DNA of 64,000 nt from an uncultured Gammaproteobacteria bacterium. GTDB taxonomy: Bacteria; Pseudomonadota; Gammaproteobacteria; HK1. Below, in pieces: positions 57,468 through 64,000 of this stretch; the stretch's first letter is position 1, and every line of letters starts with the position of its first letter. Under the pieces are notes generated by a model. It did not search any database, had not been told where the DNA came from, and saw only the letters and a list, made by a program, of their open reading frames with translations. The translations under genes were made by a program, and so were the position numbers. Location: assembly GCA_958295465.1 (NCBI GenBank), contig OY282353.1:3401001-3465000 (forward strand), written 5' to 3'.

Positions 57468-58811
57468 TCACGAGCCCCGCGCCATCGCCCGCGCCGCCTC
57501 GCAATGACGCGCCATCAGGGCCTCCAGGTCGAGATCGACGATCCGCCCCTCGATCACCCGCCATGCGCCGCCGACCATGACCCGATCGGCGCGATGGGCG
57601 CCGCACAGGACGAGGGCGGCCAGTGGATCTCCCGCCCCCGAGAAGCGCGGCTCGTCCAGCTTGAAGAGGGCCAGGTCGGCCTGCCTGCCGGGTGCGATCC
57701 GCCCGACGTCGTCGCGGCCGAGGCAGGCCGCCGAGCCGGCGGTCGCCCAGTGCAGCACGTCCGCATGGCCGATGCGGGCCGCGCCGTAGCGCAGGCGCTG
57801 CACCTGTAGCGCCTGGCGCACCTCCTGCATCAGGTTCGATGCATCCTCGGACGCGGAGCCGTCCACGCCGAGGCCGACCGGCGCCCCGGCCGCCGCCAGA
57901 TCCACGGCCGGGCACAGCCCCGAGGCGAGCACCATGTTGGAGCCGGGGCAGTGGGCCACGCCGGTCCCGGCGCGTCCCAGGCGTTCGATCTCTTCCGGCG
58001 TGAAGTGGATGCCGTGGGCGAGCCAGGTCCGATCGCCCAGCCAGCCCACGGCTTCGAGATAGTCGAGCGGACGGCATCCGAACGTGTGCTCGCAGAACGC
58101 GTTCTCGTCCGCGGTCTCCGCGAGATGGGTATGCAGGCGGACGCCCTTTTCTTCGGCGAGGCGTGCGGTATCGCGCATGATCTCCCGCGTCACGGAAAAC
58201 GGCGAGCAGGGGGCGAGGGCGATCCGGACGAACGCGCCTTCCCCCGGCTCGTGGAAGGCGTCGATCACCCGCTCGCTGTCGGCGAGGATGGTCTCGGCGT
58301 CCTGGACGACGGACGGGGGCGGCAGGCCGCCGTCATCGACCGAAAGATTCATGGACCCGCGCGTGAGCGTCACCCGCATCCTCATGTCCCGGGCGGCCGC
58401 GGCCTGGACGTCCACGGCGTCTTCGAGCCCTTGCGGGAAGACGTAGTGGTGGTCCGCCGCGGTCGTGCACCCGGAGAGCAGCAGCTCGGCCAGCGCGAGC
58501 CGCGACGCAACGTCGAGCTGATCCGGCGTCAACCCCGCCCAGATCGGATAGAGGGCCTCGAGCCAGTCGAACAGCTCCTTGCCGAGGGCGGGGCCGCAGG
58601 CGCGCGTCAGGGTCTGGTAGAAGTGGTGATGCGTGTTGATCAGTCCCGGCAGCACGACGTGCCCGGAGGCGTCGAAGGTGTGATCGCAGGGCGTGGCGGG
58701 CGCGGCGCCGGCGACCAGGCATTCGGCGATGCGGTCTCCCTCGACGACGAGGCCGCCCGCCGCCTCGTCACCGGCCAGGATGGCCAACGGGTCCCGGATC
58801 CAGATCCTCAC
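57468..58811 (-). CDS. 8-oxoguanine deaminase (amidohydrolase)
   Basis: A 447-residue metal-dependent amidohydrolase. Metal ligands are in PGLINTHHHFYQTL, LHTHLAETADE, LAHGIHF and GVDGSASEDASN. The RIWIRDPLAILAG N-terminus and overall text match the 8-oxoguanine deaminase group, which converts 8-oxoguanine to urate; hydroxyatrazine-type hydrolases are related alternatives. The start is GTG 58811. It lies inside the first unit of a 17-bp tandem array that repeats the start signal. The racemase and transporter remnants nearby suggest an ancient purine/hydantoin salvage region. Confidence 0.88.
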   Translation of the reverse strand: MRIWIRDPLAILAGDEAAGGLVVEGDRIAECLVAGAAPATPCDHTFDASGHVVLPGLINTHHHFYQTLTRACGPALGKELFDWLEALYPIWAGLTPDQLDVASRLALAELLLSGCTTAADHHYVFPQGLEDAVDVQAAAARDMRMRVTLTRGSMNLSVDDGGLPPPSVVQDAETILADSERVIDAFHEPGEGAFVRIALAPCSPFSVTREIMRDTARLAEEKGVRLHTHLAETADENAFCEHTFGCRPLDYLEAVGWLGDRTWLAHGIHFTPEEIERLGRAGTGVAHCPGSNMVLASGLCPAVDLAAAGAPVGLGVDGSASEDASNLMQEVRQALQVQRLRYGAARIGHADVLHWATAGSAACLGRDDVGRIAPGRQADLALFKLDEPRFSGAGDPLAALVLCGAHRADRVMVGGAWRVIEGRIVDLDLEALMARHCEAARAMARGS

Positions 58812-59058
58812 CGTATCTCGGTCCTCACCGTATCTCGGTCCTCACCGTATCCCGGTCCTCACCGTATCCCGGTCCTCACCGTATCCCGGTCCTCACCGTA
58901 TCCCGGTCCTCACCGTATCCCGGTCCTCGCCGTATCCCGGTTCTCGCCGTATCCCGGTCCTCGCCGTATCCCGGTTCTCGCCATATCTCGGGACTCAACA
59001 TATCTCGGCCCTCGCCGTATCCCAGACCTCGCCGTAGCCCGGCCCTCGCCGTCTCAGC
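58804..59058 (-). repeat. 17-bp tandem array of start-region mini-ORFs before 8-oxoguanine deaminase
   Basis: About 15 units of 17 bp. On the minus strand the unit reads GTGAGGACCGGGATACG. GTG occurs at 58811 (the gene start), 58828, 58845, 58862, 58879, 58896 and 58913. More distal units have GCG or are degenerate. From each upstream GTG the frame reads V/M-R-T-(E/G)-I-R-stop, with the TGA overlapping the next GTG. The gene itself begins GTG AGG ATC TGG ATC CGG, so the unit looks like a copy of its first six codons. Each unit also places AGGA about ten bases before the next GTG. Confidence 0.92.
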
Positions 59059-59106
59059 GCGAGGTCGGACGCGAAGCGCCGCACGGCGGCAGGCACGGAG
59101 GGACCG

Positions 59107-59214
59107 GCGGCCGATGCCTCGTCGTCACGGCGTCTTCCGGTACCGCCGGATCTGCGTCCGGCTTGCCCGCACAGAGCGGCCGATGCCTTGCCGTCACGGC
59201 GCCTCCCGGTACCG
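59107..59214 (-). repeat. Duplicated 3' end of the DUF899 gene (69-bp period)
   Basis: About 38 bases around the DUF899 stop codon (CGGTACCGGGAGGCGCCGTGA on the minus strand, ending at 59194) recur 69 bases further downstream with a few changes, including a second TGA in the same context. Confidence 0.7.
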
Positions 59215-59907
59215 GTCGTGGTGCCGGAGCCATTCCATGCTGAAACGCAAGCCCTCCTCGTCCCGGCCCTTGGGCACGACGTCGAGCAGATGGTAGGCGC
59301 CGATGAACGTGTCCAGCCCCCGCGCGTAGGACGAGTAGGTGTGAAAGACGTCACCCGCGTCGTCCTTGCAGAACACGCTGATCCCCGGACCCTCGGTCAT
59401 CGGGAACGCCGTCTCGGCATAGTTGTAGACGACCTTCCCTCCGGCTACATCCTCCGGCGCGAAGGTCACCTGGTAGTCCCGGTTGAAGTCGCTGCGAAGC
59501 GACGACACCCACTTGAACCGCCAGCCCATGCGCTCCCTGAATGCCTCGATCTTCGCCGGCGGCGCGCGGGAGACCGTGACCAAGGTCACGTCGCGTTGCG
59601 CCAGGTGGACGACGGCGGGCTCGTAGTGGTCGGCAAGGAAGGAGCATGACTTGCAGCCCTCGTCCCAGTCCGGGCCGAACATGAAGTGGTAGACGATGAG
59701 CTGGCTCCGGGCGCCGAAGAGATCGGCCAGCGTCTCCTCGCCGTCCGGGCCGTCGAAGACGTATGCCTTCTCGACCTTCTCCCAGGGAAGCGCCCGGCGC
59801 AGCCGGCTCAACTCGTCGCGCTCCCGGGTGAACGCCTTTTCCCTCTCCAACAGGGCCTTGCGGGCGGAGATCCATTCGTCATGCGGGACTATCGTATGTC
59901 GTGTCAT
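59194..59907 (-). CDS. DUF899 family thioredoxin-like protein
   Basis: A 237-residue DUF899 protein. It shows the family opening WISARKALLEREKAFTRERD, LRRALPWEKVEKAYVFDGPDG, then a thioredoxin-like YHFMFGPDWDEGCKSCSFLA with the CxxC pair, and VVYNYAETAFPMTEGPGISVF. Function in bacteria is not established; a redox role is inferred from the fold. ATG 59907 is preceded by GAGAGG. Its 5' end overlaps the last bases of the DUF5615-like frame. Confidence 0.9.
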   Translation of the reverse strand: MTRHTIVPHDEWISARKALLEREKAFTRERDELSRLRRALPWEKVEKAYVFDGPDGEETLADLFGARSQLIVYHFMFGPDWDEGCKSCSFLADHYEPAVVHLAQRDVTLVTVSRAPPAKIEAFRERMGWRFKWVSSLRSDFNRDYQVTFAPEDVAGGKVVYNYAETAFPMTEGPGISVFCKDDAGDVFHTYSSYARGLDTFIGAYHLLDVVPKGRDEEGLRFSMEWLRHHDRYREAP

Positions 59908-60347
59908 GTCCGTGCCTCTCTCGCCAGGGTCGGTCTTGTCCGACATCCCGCGGGATATGCCTCCGTCCCATCGTGGACGCGCGAACGGGGATGAACCGGG
60001 GGATGCCGGAGAGATCTCCGATTGAACCTCTTTTGCGCCCGCCATGCACACCGCCGCGTGGCGTACGTACGGTTGTGCGATGCGCTGTTCGCAGCATTCC
60101 TCGCTGAACGGCACGGCGGCGCCGGGGCGTCCGGCGCTGTGGATGCGCAATTGACGGACGGTAGCTCGACGGGCACGGTGAGGGGCAGTGCGGTGAATCC
60201 GTATCGATGAGCCAAATCCAACAGCTCACGGTTTCGCAAGGTACGCCAATGATGGAAGATCGCGCTTTCCACGATCGTTCCACCGAGGGTTTCCTGCAAA
60301 GCCGGCTGCAAGCGAGGTGAAATCCCTGCGTCAGGCAGAACCTTCAT
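59904..60347 (-). CDS. DUF5615-like PIN-type toxin, probably degenerate C-terminus
   Basis: The first 50 residues (MKVLPDAGISPRLQPALQET and WRTLRNRELLDLAHRYGFTAL) match the DUF5615 Mut7-C/PIN-like family that pairs with DUF433. The family normally reads D-A-N-x-S and continues with a TAD motif. Here the Asn is Gly, and after LPLTVP the sequence turns into Pro/Ser/Arg text running to 59904, typical of a shifted frame. The start overlaps the DUF433 stop (ATGA). Likely an inactivated toxin. Confidence 0.55.
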   Translation of the reverse strand: MKVLPDAGISPRLQPALQETLGGTIVESAIFHHWRTLRNRELLDLAHRYGFTALPLTVPVELPSVNCASTAPDAPAPPCRSARNAANSASHNRTYATRRCAWRAQKRFNRRSLRHPPVHPRSRVHDGTEAYPAGCRTRPTLAREART

Positions 60348-60607
60348 ACCGGTGGTGTTTGCGCCGGGGCGACCGCATTGATCTCCGCACTCCGTTCGGA
60401 GAATTCCGTACCGGCGGCTCGCAAGACCGCTTCCGCGGCTCTCCGGTCGATCCGGAAATCCTCGACGAATTCATCAAGCGGCACGCCGTCTGCGAGCCAG
60501 TCGAAGAGTTGCTGTACCGGAAGCCGGCTGCCTCGAAAGCATGGCGTCCCGCTCATGCGATCCGGATCGACCCACACCGCCTCTTCAAGAGTCATCCTGG
60601 CGCTCAT
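60344..60607 (-). CDS. DUF433-family antitoxin
   Basis: An 87-residue protein with the DUF433 core WVDPDRMSGTPCFRGSRLPVQQL and VPLDEFVEDFRIDRRAAEAVL, a winged-helix-like fold used as antitoxin partner of DUF5615 PIN-like proteins. Met at 60607 is preferred over one seven codons earlier. It is first of the pair and coupled by an ATGA overlap. The C-terminal 15 residues extend past the usual end. Confidence 0.88.
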   Translation of the reverse strand: MSARMTLEEAVWVDPDRMSGTPCFRGSRLPVQQLFDWLADGVPLDEFVEDFRIDRRAAEAVLRAAGTEFSERSAEINAVAPAQTPPV

Positions 60608-60843
60608 CGGTTTTCGTCCTCGGGGCATGAGGTCGGTATCTCATTCCCAGCGGGATCCGACAGATACACGATCCGATTGTCCCACATCGATCAGAGCCTC
60701 CGTCCTGCACGTTTCGGGGACCGTCCGTGGACGGCGGCGGACACGCGGTCGGGTTGCGCTGGGACGGGATGCGGGCCGGGGCCGGACGCACTCTTGAGCA
60801 TCGGGACTTCACTTCGTCACCGCGCCGCCATGCTGCGGACAGC

Positions 60844-61056
60844 ATGACGCCGGGCACCTTCATCGCCAAGGGGAAGGCATGACGCCGGACGCCTTCATCG
60901 CCAAGGGGAAGCCATGACGCCGGGCGCGTTCATCGCCAAGGGGAAGCCATGACGCCGGGCACCTTCATCGCCAAGGGGAAGCCATGATGCCGGGCGTCTT
61001 CATCGCCGAATGGAAGCCATGACCCCAGGCGCGTTCATCGCCAAGTGGCGGGCGGC
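60844..61056 (+). repeat. 35-bp tandem array of start-region mini-ORFs before the MmeI-like gene
   Basis: ATGs at 60844, 60879, 60914, 60949, 60984 and 61019 are each exactly 35 bases apart. The first five open 12-codon frames [48 protein letters not shown] and [12 protein letters not shown]. Each ends in a TGA that overlaps the next ATG. The sixth ATG is the gene start, [17 protein letters not shown]. Each unit carries AAGGGGAAG just before the following ATG (GGAAG before the real start). A further five-codon frame from 60830 also ends on the first ATG. Confidence 0.95.
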
Positions 61057-63685
61057 GGAGCTCAAGGAGCGCTCCGCGGCGCAGGAGCACTTCATCGACC
61101 TCTGCCGGCTGCTGGGCGAGCCGACGCCGGCCGAGGCGGACCCCGCAGGAGAGCGCTACTGCTTCGAGCGCGGCGCGCGCAAGGACAGCGGCGGCGACGG
61201 CTGGGCCGACGTGTGGAAGCGCCACTGCTTCGCCTGGGAGTACAAGGGCCGGCGCGCGAACCTCGACGCGGCCTTCGACCAGCTCCGGCAATACGCGCTG
61301 GCGCTGGAGAACCCGCCGCTGCTGATCGTCTCGGACATGGCGCGCTTCCGCATCCGCACCAACTGGACCAACAGCGTCAGCGAGACCCACGAGTTCACGC
61401 TGGACGACCTCGCGGATGCGGCGGTGCGGGACAAGCTCAAGTGGGCGATGTCCGAGCCCGCGCGCCTGCGTCCCGGCGAGAGCCGGCAGGCGCTCACCGA
61501 ACGCGCGGCGGCGGCCTTCGCCTCGCTGGCGCAGGCGTTGCGCGAGCGCGGGCACGCGCCCCGGGCGGTGGCGCATTTCGTCAACCGACTCGTGTTCTGC
61601 ATGTTCGCCGAGGACGTGGGGCTGCTGCCGGACCGGATGTTCACGCGGATGCTGGAGCAGGCCCGCCTTCGGCCCGGGGAGTTCGCCGGCATGGCCCGCG
61701 CCCTGTTCGGGGCGATGGCGGCGGGCGGTCTGGTCGGCTTCGAGCCCGTGGAACGCTTCAACGGCGGGCTGTTCGACGACGATGCGGCGCTGCCGCTCCG
61801 GCGTGCCGAGATCGAGACGGCGCTCGCCGCCGCGGCGTTGGACTGGTCGGAGATCGACCCCTCCATCCTGGGGACCCTGTTCGAGCGCGGGCTCGACCCG
61901 GACAAGCGCTCGCAGCTCGGCGCGCATTACACCGACCGGGACAAGATCATGCAGATCGTGGAGCCGGTGATCGTCCGTCCCTGGCTCGCCGGGTGGGCAA
62001 GGGCGAAGGCGGAGATCGAAGCGGCGCTGGTGAAGGCGGAGGCGGCGCGGTCACGGGCGGCGCGAACGCGGCTGCGCGCGCTGGCAGAACGACGGCTGCG
62101 CGCATTCCTCGAAGACTTGCGGGGCTTCACGGTGCTCGACCCGGCCTGCGGCTCGGGCAACTTCCTGTATCTCGCGCTGCACGCGCTCAAGGACGTGGAG
62201 CACCGGGTGCAACTGGAAGCCGAGGCGATGGGGTTTCAGCGGGCCTTTCCGGCGGTCGGCCCGACCAACGTCCGGGGGATCGAGTTCAACGCCTACGCGG
62301 CGGAGCTGGCCCGCGTCTCGGTATGGGTCGGCGAGATCCAGTGGATGCGGCGCAACGGGTTCCGGGAGTCGCGCGATCCGATCCTCAAGCCCCTGGACAC
62401 CATCGAATGCCGCGACGCGCTGCTGGCGCCGGGGGGCGGGGAGCCGGAGGGTGGGAAGCCGGAGGGCGGGGAGCCGGAGGACGGGGAGCCGGAGGGTGGG
62501 AAGCCGGAGGGCGGGGAGCCGGAGGACGGGGAGCCGGAGGGCGGGGAGTCGAAGGGCGGGGAGTCGAAGGGCGGGAAGCCGGAGGGCGGGAAGCCGGAGG
62601 GCGCGGAGCCGGAGGGCGCGGAGCCGGAGGGCCGGGAGTCGGAGGGCCGGGAGTCGGAATGGCTGGCGGCCGACGTGGTGATCGGCAACCCGCCCTTTCT
62701 CGGCGGCAAGCTGCTCAACGCCCATCTCGGAGAGGATTACGTATCGCGCCTGTTCACGGTCTACGAAGGCAGGGTGCCGGCGGAGGCCGATCTGGTCTGC
62801 TACTGGTTCGTGAAGGCGGGAGAGCAGATGAGGGCGGGCCGGGCGAAGCGGGTGGGGCTGGTCTCGACCAACTCCATCCGGGGCGGGGCGAACCGGCGGG
62901 CCTTGCAGGCCGCGATTCGGGAGTGTCCGATCTTCGAGGCATGGAGCGACGAGCCGTGGGTGGTCGACGGGGCGGCGGTGCGGGTGTCCCTGGTGTGCTT
63001 CGCACGGCAGGGGCCGGAAGATGTGCCGAAGCAGGGAGGTGCGTCGGGGCAGGATGATGCTCCGAAGCAGAGGGGGGCGAGGGGGCCGAAGGGTACGCCA
63101 AGGCCGGAGAGGCGGCTCGGCCACTCGGCGGCGAGCGGCTCCGCCGACTTCGCCGGGCGGCAGGAGGAGGCGCGAGGACCGGAGGACACACCGGGGCAGG
63201 AGGGTACGTCAGGATCAGAGCGGCAGCTCGGCCACTCGGCGGCGGGCGGCTCCGCCGAATCCGCCGGGCGGCAGGGGGATGCGCGATGGCCGGAGGATAC
63301 GCCGGGACCGGAACGACGGCTCGACGGGCAGCCCGTGGACGCGATCCACGCCGATCTGACGGCGAGGCGGGGCGGTGCGGGGGTGGACCTGACCGGGGCG
63401 CAACGCCTGTACCGGAACATGGGCGTCGCGTTCATGGGCGACACCAAGGGCGGCCCCTTCGACGTGCGCGGAGAGCAGGCGAGGGACTGGCTGCGCGCGC
63501 CCGCGAACCCCAACGGCAGGCCCAATTCGGAGGTCCTGCGGCCGTGGATGAACGGGATGGACGTGACCCGGCGCCCGGCGGACAAATGGATCGTCGATTT
63601 CGGCTGGGACATGGTGCGCGAGGAGGCGGCGCTCTACGAAGCGCCGTACCGGCACGCACAGGAGCACGTGTACCCGATGCGGTAG
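61019..63685 (+). CDS. Type IIL/MmeI-like restriction-modification protein, amber-interrupted
   Basis: An 888-codon frame. The N-terminal nuclease pattern is [17 protein letters not shown] (Asp64, Glu74, Lys76), followed by a helical spacer, then methyltransferase motif [16 protein letters not shown] near 373 and motif [13 protein letters not shown] near 557. A target-recognition region follows. The frame ends at TAG 63683-63685, after VYPMR, where relatives continue; translation in the same frame stays family-like to the window end. Two low-complexity insertions disturb it: EPEGG repeats before motif IV and a Gly/Pro/Arg-rich stretch at 63030-63330. A GTG/ATG choice is complicated by the 35-bp start array; ATG 61019 is used. 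Confidence 0.88.
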   Translation: MTPGAFIAKWRAAELKERSAAQEHFIDLCRLLGEPTPAEADPAGERYCFERGARKDSGGDGWADVWKRHCFAWEYKGRRANLDAAFDQLRQYALALENPPLLIVSDMARFRIRTNWTNSVSETHEFTLDDLADAAVRDKLKWAMSEPARLRPGESRQALTERAAAAFASLAQALRERGHAPRAVAHFVNRLVFCMFAEDVGLLPDRMFTRMLEQARLRPGEFAGMARALFGAMAAGGLVGFEPVERFNGGLFDDDAALPLRRAEIETALAAAALDWSEIDPSILGTLFERGLDPDKRSQLGAHYTDRDKIMQIVEPVIVRPWLAGWARAKAEIEAALVKAEAARSRAARTRLRALAERRLRAFLEDLRGFTVLDPACGSGNFLYLALHALKDVEHRVQLEAEAMGFQRAFPAVGPTNVRGIEFNAYAAELARVSVWVGEIQWMRRNGFRESRDPILKPLDTIECRDALLAPGGGEPEGGKPEGGEPEDGEPEGGKPEGGEPEDGEPEGGESKGGESKGGKPEGGKPEGAEPEGAEPEGRESEGRESEWLAADVVIGNPPFLGGKLLNAHLGEDYVSRLFTVYEGRVPAEADLVCYWFVKAGEQMRAGRAKRVGLVSTNSIRGGANRRALQAAIRECPIFEAWSDEPWVVDGAAVRVSLVCFARQGPEDVPKQGGASGQDDAPKQRGARGPKGTPRPERRLGHSAASGSADFAGRQEEARGPEDTPGQEGTSGSERQLGHSAAGGSAESAGRQGDARWPEDTPGPERRLDGQPVDAIHADLTARRGGAGVDLTGAQRLYRNMGVAFMGDTKGGPFDVRGEQARDWLRAPANPNGRPNSEVLRPWMNGMDVTRRPADKWIVDFGWDMVREEAALYEAPYRHAQEHVYPMR
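62438..62660 (+). repeat. 15-bp repeats encoding (E/K-P-E-G-G)n inside the methylase
   Basis: About 15 units of the type GAGCCGGAGGGCGGG encode [25 protein letters not shown] and ESEGR. They sit between [11 protein letters not shown] and [13 protein letters not shown], just before motif IV. The unit keeps frame. Most relatives would have a short loop here. Confidence 0.9.
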
Positions 63686-64000
63686 CGCAACCGCCGCGAG
63701 TCCTATCGGGAACGCTGGTGGCGGCACGTGGAGCCGAGACAGGGCATGTGGCGGGCGCTCGCAGGGCTCTCGCGCTACATCGCGACGCCGCGCGTGGCGA
63801 AGCACCGGGTCTTCGTCTGGCTCGACGCTGGCATCTGCCCCGACAGCCAACTGATCGTCATCGCACGCGATGACGACACCACCTTCGGCATCCTGCACAG
63901 TCGCTTCCACGAGGCGTGGTCGCTGCGGCTCGGCACGTGGCTCGGCAAGGGCAACGACCCCCGCTATACCCCGACCACCACCTTCGAGACCTTCCCCTTC
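63686..64000 (+). pseudogene. Continuation of the MmeI-like gene past the amber codon
   Basis: In frame after TAG: RNRRESYRERWWRHVEPRQG, then LSRYIATPRVAKHRVFVWLD, DDDTTFGILHSRFHEAWSLR and YTPTTTFETFPF at the window edge. This is the expected C-terminal continuation of the family with no further stop. A single CAG to TAG change explains the break. Confidence 0.85.

Noticed and set aside
58804..61056. CRISPR array in the 17-bp or 35-bp repeats
   Set aside because: Units are directly adjacent without spacers and coincide with start codons; no cas genes are present.
51541..63685. Genetic code with TAG read as glutamine
   Set aside because: Several intact genes in the window end normally at TAG, so only local nonsense mutation or limited suppression is plausible.

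Overview
The window is GC-rich, densely coded bacterial chromosome. Its housekeeping blocks point to a Gammaproteobacterium: a macromolecular-synthesis operon (rpsU-yqeY-dnaG-rpoD), tsaD facing plsY with folB beyond, hisI-hisE-tatABC, rpmB-rpmG, and an export-type LigE ligase. The exact lineage cannot be read from this sequence alone.

Layout. 1-990: a truncated YspA/DUF2493-like gene cut by a 169-bp IS66 end. 994-5174: Type III restriction-modification (mod-res). 5.6-8.2 kb: gltA and mdh. 8.3 kb: a MITE touching a STAS gene. 9.0-13.9 kb: a transglutaminase / alpha-E / ATP-grasp / GCS2-type ligase cluster. 14-18.5 kb: rpoD, dnaG, yqeY, rpsU. 18.7-30.9 kb: core genes (tsaD, plsY, folB, Nudix, pteridine reductase, MidA-like methyltransferase, uppP, NDUFA9-like, hisI, hisE, tatABC, desaturase, rpmG, rpmB). 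31.0-32.8 kb: an intact-looking ISKra4-type element with a 9-bp target duplication and a -1 slippery site. 33-45 kb: TauD-like dioxygenase, 5'-nucleotidase, a divergent urocanate-hydratase homologue, a very large AsmA protein, LigE and a NYN-domain protein. 45.2-52.1 kb: a wrecked uptake operon (potA-potD-potB-potC-hydantoin racemase) damaged by an IS66 insertion with a perfect 8-bp target duplication, by deletions, by a nonsense codon and by an inserted segment carrying an orphan NHLP-type RiPP precursor. 52.4-60.6 kb: flavin reductase, a two-gene KAP NTPase + NACHT-LRR operon (candidate anti-phage system), 8-oxoguanine deaminase, a DUF899 protein and a DUF433/DUF5615-like toxin-antitoxin pair. 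60.8-64.0 kb: a Type IIL/MmeI-like restriction-methylase gene with an in-frame amber codon.

The most unusual signal is a class of tandem arrays built from gene 5' ends. Upstream of the MmeI-like gene, a 35-bp unit carrying its Shine-Dalgarno sequence and first codons is repeated. Each copy forms a mini-ORF whose TGA overlaps the next ATG (ATGA). Upstream of 8-oxoguanine deaminase, an unrelated 17-bp unit does the same with GTGA overlaps. Both unit lengths are 3n-1 (35 and 17), which is what makes each copy stop exactly on the next start. A 145-bp duplication of the tatA start region, a 71-bp repeat near 42.7 kb, 66-bp LRR repeats and 15-bp repeats inside the methylase show that local tandem duplication is frequent here.

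Defence and mobile genes (two restriction systems, KAP-NACHT, toxin-antitoxin, IS66, ISKra4, MITE) sit at the two ends and in the 45-61 kb part, around a conserved core.
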